From contig PKTC01000401.1 of the NCBI GenBank assembly GCA_002869305.1, forward strand, positions 1-7,745: DNA of 7,745 nt, written 5' to 3'. The notes beneath the pieces are model-generated. The model was given only the letters and a program-made list of their open reading frames with translations. It did no database searches and was not told where the DNA came from. Positions 1 to 6,577 of this stretch are shown in pieces. The position numbers were made by a program, and so were the translations under genes. This DNA comes from Marinilabiliales bacterium (GTDB lineage: Bacteria; Bacteroidota; Bacteroidia; Bacteroidales; UBA12077). Positions within the stretch are counted from its first letter, which is position 1. Each line of letters begins with the position of its first letter.

Positions 1-873
1 AAATCCTGCTTCTTTCATCAGTATAATCAGCTCTTCATTTACTTCTCCTGGATTAACACCCATGGTTCGAAGATTTAGTTTTAGATCTCTACGAATAATT
101 TCTTTACATACATTTACAGCATGATCTAATGGTGAATTAAAAACAGAATCGACAAATTCAAATGTTACTTGAGGAATTCTGGCATGCACTTCTTGTATTT
201 CATTTACTATATCGCCAACAGGACGCAACCTATATTTAGTACCTTCAATATTTGGATAAGAACAATAAATGCATTTGTGGGCACATCCCCTTTTAGTTTG
301 AATAGGGTAATTTCCTCTTGTATTATATGGTTCCAAATCAATAAATCTGTCAATATTTGCAAAAGATACATTTGATAAGTCAATGTATGTTTCTGTTGGC
401 ATAGAATGCATATCTGCCTTTGTAATAACATTTTGTAAATTTATTTTTATATTAGAATCTAGATTAGTAAGAAGTTTAGGTAAGATATTTTCTGCTTCCC
501 CCACTATTCCATAATCGACATTCATGTATTCAAAGATTTCTTTTGGAGCAATACTAAATCCACTGCCACCCATTATTAAAGGAATAGAATATTTTTTTTT
601 GATGGGTTCTATAATATTTTCCTTTATTTCCCCTAAATACCATTTGGTATTCTGCATAGTAACATTGTCAATATTTCGAATTCCAATTCCAATATAATCG
701 GGTTGTAGTTCTTCTATTGCGCTCAATAAATTATCTGTTGAATTAAATGCCGCATCAAAAACCTTGACATGATAATTATGAAGCAAATTTGATGCTATAA
801 GTGCAATTCCTAGAGGAGCAACAGGATATGGAAAGATCTCCATATTTGAATTTATTAATAATACCTTTTTCAT
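1..873 (-). CDS. Radical SAM protein with N-terminal B12-binding-type domain (partial, C-terminus off the left edge)
   Basis: An open frame of 291 codons starts at the ATG at 873-871 (MKKVLLINSN) and is still open at base 1, so the C-terminal part is missing. Residues 1 to about 140 look like the Rossmann-type 'B12-binding' domain found at the front of many radical SAM enzymes: a beta strand at 3-8, PLGIALIASNL at 20-30, DYIGIGIRN at 59-67, MGGSGFSIAP at 101-110 and DYGIVGEAE at 120-128. A radical SAM core follows, with the cluster motif C-x3-C-x2-C at Cys197, Cys201 and Cys204 (CAHKCIYC). These three cysteines should hold the 4Fe-4S cluster that cleaves S-adenosylmethionine. No DxHxxG cobalamin-ligand motif is visible, so cobalamin, if bound, may be bound without a lower histidine ligand. 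Such proteins include methylases, cyclases and lipid-modifying enzymes; the substrate cannot be told here. It lies downstream of a terminator that separates it from the division genes. The family call is firm and the function is open. Confidence 0.88.
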   Translation of the reverse strand, partial: MKKVLLINSNMEIFPYPVAPLGIALIASNLLHNYHVKVFDAAFNSTDNLLSAIEELQPDYIGIGIRNIDNVTMQNTKWYLGEIKENIIEPIKKKYSIPLIMGGSGFSIAPKEIFEYMNVDYGIVGEAENILPKLLTNLDSNIKINLQNVITKADMHSMPTETYIDLSNVSFANIDRFIDLEPYNTRGNYPIQTKRGCAHKCIYCSYPNIEGTKYRLRPVGDIVNEIQEVHARIPQVTFEFVDSVFNSPLDHAVNVCKEIIRRDLKLNLRTMGVNPGEVNEELIILMKEAGF

Positions 874-904
874 AAAAAGTTATTTGCAAATCACCTATAA
901 AGAT

Positions 905-930
905 AAAAAAAGCTCACATAAAATGTGAGC
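905..930 (-). terminator. Intrinsic terminator after yqeY
   Basis: A perfect 8-bp stem (912-919 with 923-930, GCTCACAT / ATGTGAGC) encloses a 3-base loop. Read on the minus strand, the stem runs straight into seven T residues (911-905), the layout of a rho-independent terminator. It sits 79 bases past the yqeY stop and 31 bases before the radical SAM start, so it probably ends the ftsZ-yqeY transcript. The plus-strand side has only a weak CTTTTA tail. The rest of the 874-1008 gap is AT-rich, and I see no convincing promoter in it. Confidence 0.85.
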
Positions 931-1008
931 CTTTTACTCTAACCCTGAAACTATTATTCAAATTAAATTTTAAAATTCTTTTAAAATTAGCTTTCAGTTT
1001 TGAACACT

Positions 1009-1461
1009 TTATTTTGATAAACTAGATTTTACTGTGTTAGCAATCATCTTGCCGTCAGCTTTTCCTGCTAATTCTTTTTGAGCCATCCCCATAACCTTTC
1101 CCATATCTGCCATACTTTCTGCACCAGTTTGTTCTATAATTTTTTTTATCACCAACTTTACTTCCTCTTCGCTCATTTGTTCGGGAAGATATTTTTCAAT
1201 TATACTTGCTTCAAACCATTCCTTTTGAGCCAGCTCTTTCCTGTTCTTATCTTCAAAAATAGTTGCTGATTCCTTGCGCTGTTTCACCAATCTTTGAAGA
1301 ATTTTTATTTCCGCATCTTCGCTCATTGAATCACTTGCTCCCTTTTCAGTTTTAGCAACTAATAGAGCTGTTTTAATTGCTCGCAATGCTTCAAGTTTAT
1401 CTTTTTCACGTGATAACATTGCTTGCTTAATATCCTGATTAATTTTTTCTTCTAAACTCAT
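1009..1461 (-). CDS. yqeY: GatB/YqeY domain protein
   Basis: This 150-residue protein matches the usual length and layout of the YqeY family, stand-alone relatives of the C-terminal tRNA-binding domain of the GatB amidotransferase subunit. The helical N-terminal half has the typical opening with EKINQDIKQAM (5-15) and LEALRAIKTALL (23-34). The middle holds EKYLPEQMSEEE (89-100), and the C-terminal part has DMGKVMG (119-125) and GKADGKMI (133-140), the most conserved family signatures. It is expected to be cytoplasmic. The biochemical role is not settled; a link to tRNA or amidotransferase function is inferred from the fold only. The ATG at 1461 follows the ftsZ TAG stop by 20 bases, so it is probably cotranscribed with ftsZ. 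As far as I recall, yqeY directly after ftsZ is a common Bacteroidota arrangement. No Shine-Dalgarno sequence is seen. The terminator at 905-930 lies downstream. Confidence 0.93.
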   Translation of the reverse strand: MSLEEKINQDIKQAMLSREKDKLEALRAIKTALLVAKTEKGASDSMSEDAEIKILQRLVKQRKESATIFEDKNRKELAQKEWFEASIIEKYLPEQMSEEEVKLVIKKIIEQTGAESMADMGKVMGMAQKELAGKADGKMIANTVKSSLSK

Positions 1462-1481
1462 GCTTATATATTTTTAGATCT

Positions 1482-2957
1482 CTAATCAACATTATCATGT
1501 AAATAAGAATTATTTGGATTTAAAGAGGCACCTTCATTATCTTCATCATCTTTTAATGAATACCGCGAAACCTTCGAACTCTTTGAATGTGAAGGTTCAT
1601 CTATTTTAAGATTCTTTCGCTTGTAAGCCGGTTCACTTTCAAATTCATCAATATTGTCCTTTATCCTTGAAGAATCCCTTCGTCGTTCTTTCGTTCTCTC
1701 ACGCGATTCGTTTAGCTTTTTTACAATTTCGGAGTGCTTTGTCTCAACGGCAACCTCTGCTTCCGATTCAGGCTCCTGTAAAACGATAAACTTGTCAGGT
1801 TCCGAATTCCTACTTTTTTTAATATCAAAATCTAAAGTACGTTGTTTAAAGTCTAAACTTTCATCATCTTCAATACTTTCTTTTACTTCATTAACAACAG
1901 GAGGTTTTTGTTTTACCTCACTATGTCCCTCAGATAAGGTAATAGTTTTCTTGGTTGTTTTCTTTGCATATAATTCAGGTATACTATTACTCTCAAAACC
2001 AGTAGCAATGATGGTAATTCCAATACTATCTCCAAGTTTTTCATCTAAACCAGTTCCCCAAATAATATTTGGACTTGAACCTACTTCACTATTAACAAAA
2101 TCAGCAATTTCACCTATCTCATCCATGGTAATTTCTTCGGTTCCTGAAGTAATATTTAGTAAAATATTTTCTGTACCCTGAATATCATTATCATTTAATA
2201 AAGGCGATGTAAGTGCTTGCTGAACAGCTTTTACAGCTCTATCCTCACCACTTGCAACACCTGTTCCCATAAGTGCAACACCGCTATTTGAAAGAACTGT
2301 TTCAACATCAGCAAAATCAACATTTATATACCCTGGAACCGTAATGATTTCTGCTATTCCCTTGGCTGCAGTTGCTAAAATATTATCCGCATAATAAAAC
2401 GCCTCGGAAAACTTAAGATTGCCGCAAACCTCTCTTAATTTCTCATTATTTATAACTAATAAGGAATCAACATATTTTTCAATTTCGTTTATTCCCTCAA
2501 CTGCCTGATTTATTCTCCTTTCACCTTCGAAACGAAAAGGGATGGTTACAATGGCTATTGTTAATAATCCCAGTTCTTTAGCTGCTTTAGCTATAATAGG
2601 TGCTGCCCCAGTTCCGGTTCCTCCTCCCATTCCTGCAGTGATAAAAACCATCTTTGTGTTACCTTCCAAAAGCTCAATAACATCATCTAGATTTTCAATT
2701 GCCGCTTGACGGCCAATTTCAGGTTTATTACCAGCTCCTCTGCCTTCTGTTAAAGATTCTCCTAATTGTATTTTAACAGTCACAGGACTATTATCTAATG
2801 CTTGTGCATCGGTATTACAAACTACAAAGTTTACATCTTTTATACCTTGCTTAAACATATGATTGACTGCATTACCTCCTCCGCCTCCAACACCAATAAC
2901 TTTAATTATTGACGATCGATCGACAGGTAAATCGAAATTCATTAAGTCCTCAGTCAT
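1482..2957 (-). CDS. ftsZ: Cell division protein FtsZ
   Basis: This is the tubulin-like GTPase that polymerises into the cytoplasmic Z ring and recruits the division machinery. The GTPase body covers about residues 15-325. It has the glycine-rich GVGGGGGNAVNHM (22-34), the tubulin signature GGGTGTG (111-117), PFRFEGERR (140-148) at the nucleotide site, and the T7 catalytic loop NVDFADV (212-218), whose Asp214 and Asp217 act on GTP of the neighbouring subunit. A long charged linker (about 330-440) includes a basic stretch at 419-431 (RERTKERRRDSSR). The C-terminal region has PAYKRKN at 443-449 and ends NNSYLHDNVD (482-491). That tail differs from the proteobacterial D-x-PxFLR type peptide but fits Bacteroidota FtsZ as I remember it. 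At 491 residues it is longer than E. coli FtsZ (383) because of the linker. The ATG at 2957 gives a normal N-terminus; Met6 is a less likely alternative. The 121-base leader holds an inverted repeat and a possible promoter. Confidence 0.98.
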   Translation of the reverse strand: MTEDLMNFDLPVDRSSIIKVIGVGGGGGNAVNHMFKQGIKDVNFVVCNTDAQALDNSPVTVKIQLGESLTEGRGAGNKPEIGRQAAIENLDDVIELLEGNTKMVFITAGMGGGTGTGAAPIIAKAAKELGLLTIAIVTIPFRFEGERRINQAVEGINEIEKYVDSLLVINNEKLREVCGNLKFSEAFYYADNILATAAKGIAEIITVPGYINVDFADVETVLSNSGVALMGTGVASGEDRAVKAVQQALTSPLLNDNDIQGTENILLNITSGTEEITMDEIGEIADFVNSEVGSSPNIIWGTGLDEKLGDSIGITIIATGFESNSIPELYAKKTTKKTITLSEGHSEVKQKPPVVNEVKESIEDDESLDFKQRTLDFDIKKSRNSEPDKFIVLQEPESEAEVAVETKHSEIVKKLNESRERTKERRRDSSRIKDNIDEFESEPAYKRKNLKIDEPSHSKSSKVSRYSLKDDEDNEGASLNPNNSYLHDNVD

Positions 2958-2982
2958 AATATTTAGTTTTTACAGTTACATA

Positions 2983-3018
2983 ATTTGATAATAAATGAGT
3001 CTATTTTAATTATCAAAT
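2983..3018. repeat. 10-bp perfect inverted repeat upstream of ftsZ
   Basis: ATTTGATAAT at 2983-2992 is repeated inverted as ATTATCAAAT at 3009-3018, with 16 bases between the arms. The heptamer TTTGATA occurs once more at 3050-3056 in the same gap. There is no T-run after the repeat and the loop is long, so it does not look like a terminator. It could be an operator for a dimeric regulator, a leader hairpin, or chance symmetry in AT-rich DNA. The arms overlap both hexamers of the possible ftsZ promoter. Confidence 0.55.
2988..3016 (-). promoter_or_regulatory. Possible ftsZ promoter in the ftsA-ftsZ gap
   Basis: On the minus strand a TTGATA hexamer (3016-3011) is followed by exactly 17 bases and then TATTAT (2993-2988), a good match to the E. 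coli-type -35/-10 pattern. Transcription would start about 20-25 bases before the ftsZ ATG. The usual Bacteroidota housekeeping pattern (TTTG near -33, TAnnTTTG near -7) is met only in part: the upstream TTTG fits, but the downstream box has only TA and one further T. In AT-rich DNA such matches arise by chance, so this is a candidate only. Confidence 0.3.
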
Positions 3019-3078
3019 ACCAATTTTCTAATTACATTTTTAATTGTTCTTTGATATTTGACATTTGGTCTTTGCTTT

Positions 3079-4401
3079 TTAAAGCTCCGCATCATCTTCG
3101 TCGAAAATATCAGTAAATACTTTCTTCAGATTATTCATAAATCCTAATTTGTTTTCTTTCTTAGCTTCAAGCTTTTCTTCTTCTTCTAAATTTTCATCCA
3201 ATTCAATTTCAGGCTCTTCAATCTTTTTAACTTTTTTAGTTTTATCATTTTGCTCGAATCCTTTTAAAATTAATCCTACACTCGTAGAAAACATTGGATG
3301 GTTTACTTCATCAATTGCATCTGAGGCAAGATGTTCTGTGGGATAACCAATTCTTACATCCATTCCTGTTTTAAATTTAACCAAGGCAGGAAGATGTTTT
3401 AATAAAGCTCCACCACCAGTTAAAACAATACCTGCACTGAGTCTATCAAAGTATCCAGAATTTTCAATCTCATATATTACCGCATCAAAGATTTCTTCCA
3501 TTCTTGACTGAATAATATATGCTAAACTTTTAAATGATATTTCCTTTGGTTCACGTCCGCTAATTCCAGGAATTGATACAACTTCTTCTTCTTTGGCTAA
3601 ATCTCCCAAAGCAGAACCGTACTGAATCTTTAATAGCTCTGCCTGTCGCTGCAAAATAGAACATCCTTCCTTAATGTCTTTTGTAACAACATCACCTCCA
3701 AAAGGTATAACCGCAGTATGACGAATAATATCGTCGTAATAAACGGCTATATCAGTTGTACCACCACCAATATCAACGAGAGCTACTCCAGCCTCTTTTT
3801 CATCATCGGTTAAAACTGCCTCTGATGAAGCCAGTGGCTCAAGTATTAACTGGTTTAGTTGCAATCCTGCTTTTGCAATGCACTTTCCAATGTTCTTTGC
3901 AGATGAAATCTGACCGATCACAATATGAAAGTTTGCCTCAACTCTTTTACCTGACATACCAACAGGATTTTTTACTCCCGTTTCATTATCAACTATATAA
4001 TTTTGAGGTAAAACATGAATAATCTCTTCTCCAACGTCGATTGGAATTTTATACATGTCCTGAATTAAAGCATTAATATCCTCCTTGGTTATTTCATCAT
4101 CGTATGAATCGCGATTAATGTAACCTCGATTTTTAATACTTTTAATGTGTTGTCCGGCAATACCAACATAAACATCGGAAATTTGTTTGCCAATGCTGAA
4201 TTGAACATCTTCAACCGTTTTTTGAATTGAATTTACAGCTTCTTCGATATTCAACACAACACCACGCTTAACTCCTTTAGATGCTGTTTTACTAATTCCA
4301 AGAATTTCGATCTTGCCATTTTCTTTTCTTTTACCGACTATAGCAACAATCTTGGTTGTTCCTATGTCTATTGCTGCAACAAAATCTTCTTTATGACTCA
4401 T
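3079..4401 (-). CDS. ftsA: Cell division protein FtsA
   Basis: This actin-like ATPase tethers FtsZ filaments to the inner membrane and helps activate septal wall synthesis. Motifs in order are phosphate-1 AIDIGTTK (10-17), the FtsA-specific 1C region at about 85-165, phosphate-2 VDIGGGTTD (209-217) and the adenosine loop LTGGGALLKHLP (327-338). The actin-like body ends near 382. A lysine- and glutamate-rich linker (388-418) follows, then a hydrophobic-basic segment (FMNNLKKVFTDIF, 421-433) that can form the amphipathic membrane-binding helix, and a short acidic tail (DEDDAEL). The total of 440 residues is somewhat above the E. coli length (420). The ATG at 4401 lies four bases after the ftsQ stop (TAA-TAAA-ATG), which points to translational coupling. 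No Shine-Dalgarno sequence is visible. No terminator follows, so transcription can continue into ftsZ. Confidence 0.97.
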   Translation of the reverse strand: MSHKEDFVAAIDIGTTKIVAIVGKRKENGKIEILGISKTASKGVKRGVVLNIEEAVNSIQKTVEDVQFSIGKQISDVYVGIAGQHIKSIKNRGYINRDSYDDEITKEDINALIQDMYKIPIDVGEEIIHVLPQNYIVDNETGVKNPVGMSGKRVEANFHIVIGQISSAKNIGKCIAKAGLQLNQLILEPLASSEAVLTDDEKEAGVALVDIGGGTTDIAVYYDDIIRHTAVIPFGGDVVTKDIKEGCSILQRQAELLKIQYGSALGDLAKEEEVVSIPGISGREPKEISFKSLAYIIQSRMEEIFDAVIYEIENSGYFDRLSAGIVLTGGGALLKHLPALVKFKTGMDVRIGYPTEHLASDAIDEVNHPMFSTSVGLILKGFEQNDKTKKVKKIEEPEIELDENLEEEEKLEAKKENKLGFMNNLKKVFTDIFDEDDAEL

Positions 4402-4405
4402 TTTA

Positions 4406-5200
4406 TTATCGTTTTGTACAAATTACTTGATTTTCAAACTTTAAACTTATTTTTTCATATTCATTCCAACCTAGGTTATTTAATCCTTGCACATAAAAAG
4501 CCCGTAGGTTTCTGAATTTTGTTTTATAATTTTCAATGCCACCAAAATAAATAATGTGTGCACCTACTCTGGGGATTAGCTCAAATTCATATTCATCATT
4601 TACATAAATTTGTTCAATTTGAGCTCTCCAAAAATCATTTTCATAAATAAACCTACTAAGCTCATACAAATCACACATCAAATGATTCTTTTCCCATTCT
4701 TCGTTCTCCTGGTCGCAATAAATAACGCGTGCTCTGTTAACTTCATAGTGCTCTATGATATTCCCATTTGCAATTAAAACATGTGATGAATATTTGCTTG
4801 ATAATGGCATTATGGTTCCTTCCTGATCAATATAATAACTTTGTCCTCGCTTATTAATAACTCTAAGAATTGGATTTCTTTGATCTATTTCAACCCTAAT
4901 ATCACCTTCAAGTGTTACATAAACCTCCGAATTTTTTACTGAGGAATATTGTTTTAATCTTCTTTCCAGATCCTTTGTATTTATTGATGTTACTGGCGAA
5001 CCAATTATATTCATATCTGTTTCGTGAAAAAAGTCTTCAATATCAGAAGGTGTGATAAAACCATTCGAGATACTATCAAGAATTTCAACCTTAATATCAT
5101 GACAAAGAATTTGGTTTCTTTTTTCCTTTACAAAACTCATGGCCACGACTATATAAGCAATGATAAAACCCCAAACCAATATGTTTTTAAAAATCTTCAT
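4406..5200 (-). CDS. ftsQ: Cell division protein FtsQ/DivIB
   Basis: This bitopic inner-membrane protein of the divisome links early cytoplasmic proteins to the septal synthases. It has a very short cytoplasmic N-terminus, one membrane helix at about residues 7-23 (ILVWGFIIAYIVVAMSF), and a periplasmic part. That part starts with a POTRA-like segment (about 34-106) and continues into a beta domain with NPILRVINKRGQSYYID (109-125), a pattern typical of FtsQ where the hydrophobic strand is followed by 'YYID..G'. The length of 264 residues is normal. Sequence conservation in this family is low, so the call rests on this pattern, the membrane topology and the position between murC and ftsA. The ATG at 5200 overlaps the murC stop (ATGA), so it is likely translated by reinitiation after murC. 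Two periplasmic cysteines (162 and 176) lie 14 residues apart; whether they pair is unknown. Confidence 0.93.
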   Translation of the reverse strand: MKIFKNILVWGFIIAYIVVAMSFVKEKRNQILCHDIKVEILDSISNGFITPSDIEDFFHETDMNIIGSPVTSINTKDLERRLKQYSSVKNSEVYVTLEGDIRVEIDQRNPILRVINKRGQSYYIDQEGTIMPLSSKYSSHVLIANGNIIEHYEVNRARVIYCDQENEEWEKNHLMCDLYELSRFIYENDFWRAQIEQIYVNDEYEFELIPRVGAHIIYFGGIENYKTKFRNLRAFYVQGLNNLGWNEYEKISLKFENQVICTKR

Positions 5201-6576
5201 TGTTTTTTACTATACATTTTTTTTATTGGTTGTACCAAATCATCAATATCTCCAGCACCCAATGTCATCAATACTTCCGGATTCTTATTTTTTAAGAGCT
5301 CCAGTAATTCTTCTTTTTTACACAATGTTTTATTCCTATTTTTTATTTTATCAAAAATAATTTCTGATGTAACTCCTGAAATCGGTTCTTCTCGTGCTGG
5401 ATATATATCCAGTAATATTACCTCATCCAATAAATCGAGGCTTTTTGCAAAACCCTCGGCAAAATCTCTTGTACGCGTATACAAATGTGGTTGAAAAATA
5501 CCAGTAACCTTCTTCGTTTTAAATAATTCCTTGACAGAAGTAATGGATGCTTTAAGTTCTTCCGGATGATGGGCGTAGTCATCAATAAAAACAAAATCAG
5601 CGCGATTAATTTGATAATCGAACCGACGTTGAATTCCCTTAAATTTTCCAAGTGAATTAAAAATTTCGTCGTTATGCACACCAGACATGCTTGCCATTGC
5701 AATAGCTGCAATAGCATTTTCTACATTTAATAATCCCGGTAGGCCTAATGTGAGATTGTTAATTCTTCCTTTTATTCCAATAAAGTCGAATACGTACAAG
5801 CCATTTTCAACCCTGATATTTTCAGTTCTAAAGTTGGTCTTATCATTTAGAGAATAGGTATAAACCTCTATATCATCTCTCTTTGGAATATGAAAATCAA
5901 TTTTCGAATTTATTAATAATTTTCCTCCTGTATTAATCTGATTAACAAACTGTTTAAATGTTTCTTTTAAGTCGTTTTCATCAGAATAAATATCTAAATG
6001 ATCTGCATCAATAGCTGTTATAACTGCTTTTTGTGGACTTAGTTTTAAGAAGGACCGATCAAACTCATCAGCTTCAACAACGATATATTTACTTTCTTTA
6101 TCAACTAAATAGTTCGTTTTGTAATTTTTTGAGATTCCACCCAAAAAAGCACTACATCCCATCCTGGATTGCCTCATTAAATGGGCGATCATTGTTGTAA
6201 TAGTAGTTTTACCGTGTGTCCCTGCCACCGCAATACAACTCTTTTCTCTGGAGATTATTCCCAGCACTTCAGAACGCTTTTTTATAATAAATCCATGTTC
6301 TATAAAATAATTTAGCTCTTTATTATTTTTGGGAACAGCAGGAGTAAAAACTATGAGCGTATTTTCTTTATTTTTAAATTCCCCTGGAATATTTTTTAAT
6401 TGATCATCAAAATGAATATTGATTCCTTCCGAAATAAGTTCAGTGGTTAACGTTTTAGAAACCTTGTCGTAACCAGCAACATTTTTCCCGATTGAATTAT
6501 AGTATCGTGCAATGGCACTCATTCCAATTCCACCAATTCCTAAGAAATAAACATTATGTATATTTTCACTATTCAT
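5197..6576 (-). CDS. murC: UDP-N-acetylmuramate--L-alanine ligase MurC
   Basis: MurC is the cytoplasmic ATP-dependent ligase that adds L-alanine to UDP-MurNAc, the first step of the peptide stem of peptidoglycan. The N-terminal UDP-binding Rossmann domain has FLGIGGIGMSAIA (11-23). The central ATPase domain has the P-loop AGTHGKTT (118-125), VVEADEFDRSF (166-176) and DADHLDIY (190-197). The C-terminal domain has RRFD (317-320), DDYAHHPEE (332-340), FQPHLYTRT (361-369) and YPAREEPISG (392-401). At 459 residues it is of normal length. At the linker to the third domain the usual GxHNxxNA reads GLLNVENA (281-288): the histidine is leucine while both asparagines remain, probably a lineage variant. 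The ATG at 6576 lies one base after the murG stop, and the stop overlaps the ftsQ start, so it is tightly embedded in the operon. Confidence 0.98.
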   Translation of the reverse strand: MNSENIHNVYFLGIGGIGMSAIARYYNSIGKNVAGYDKVSKTLTTELISEGINIHFDDQLKNIPGEFKNKENTLIVFTPAVPKNNKELNYFIEHGFIIKKRSEVLGIISREKSCIAVAGTHGKTTITTMIAHLMRQSRMGCSAFLGGISKNYKTNYLVDKESKYIVVEADEFDRSFLKLSPQKAVITAIDADHLDIYSDENDLKETFKQFVNQINTGGKLLINSKIDFHIPKRDDIEVYTYSLNDKTNFRTENIRVENGLYVFDFIGIKGRINNLTLGLPGLLNVENAIAAIAMASMSGVHNDEIFNSLGKFKGIQRRFDYQINRADFVFIDDYAHHPEELKASITSVKELFKTKKVTGIFQPHLYTRTRDFAEGFAKSLDLLDEVILLDIYPAREEPISGVTSEIIFDKIKNRNKTLCKKEELLELLKNKNPEVLMTLGAGDIDDLVQPIKKMYSKKQ

Positions 6577-6577
6577 T

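Noticed and set aside
281..288. CxxxCxxC-coding stretch considered as a ferredoxin or zinc-binding motif
   Set aside because: The spacing C-x3-C-x2-C after a B12-binding-type domain, followed by a radical SAM-like barrel start, fits radical SAM much better.
169..431. Short open frames on both strands inside the radical SAM region
   Set aside because: The continuous 291-codon minus-strand frame with the CxxxCxxC motif explains this DNA. The short frames have no motifs.
968..988. Direct repeat TTTTAAAATT at 968-977 and 979-988 between yqeY and the radical SAM gene
   Set aside because: It consists only of A and T, occurs just twice, and sits in very AT-rich DNA. It is expected by chance and has no clear link to a promoter or binding site.
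1654..2181. A 175-codon plus-strand open frame opposite the FtsZ C-terminal linker
   Set aside because: It lies wholly antisense to a well-supported ftsZ. Its serine-rich composition mirrors the opposite-strand codons, and it has no recognisable domain.
5024..5494. A 156-codon plus-strand open frame across the ftsQ start and murC end
   Set aside because: It is antisense to two conserved genes, low in complexity (Ser/Phe/Asn-rich) and without a family signature, so it is a shadow of the real frames.
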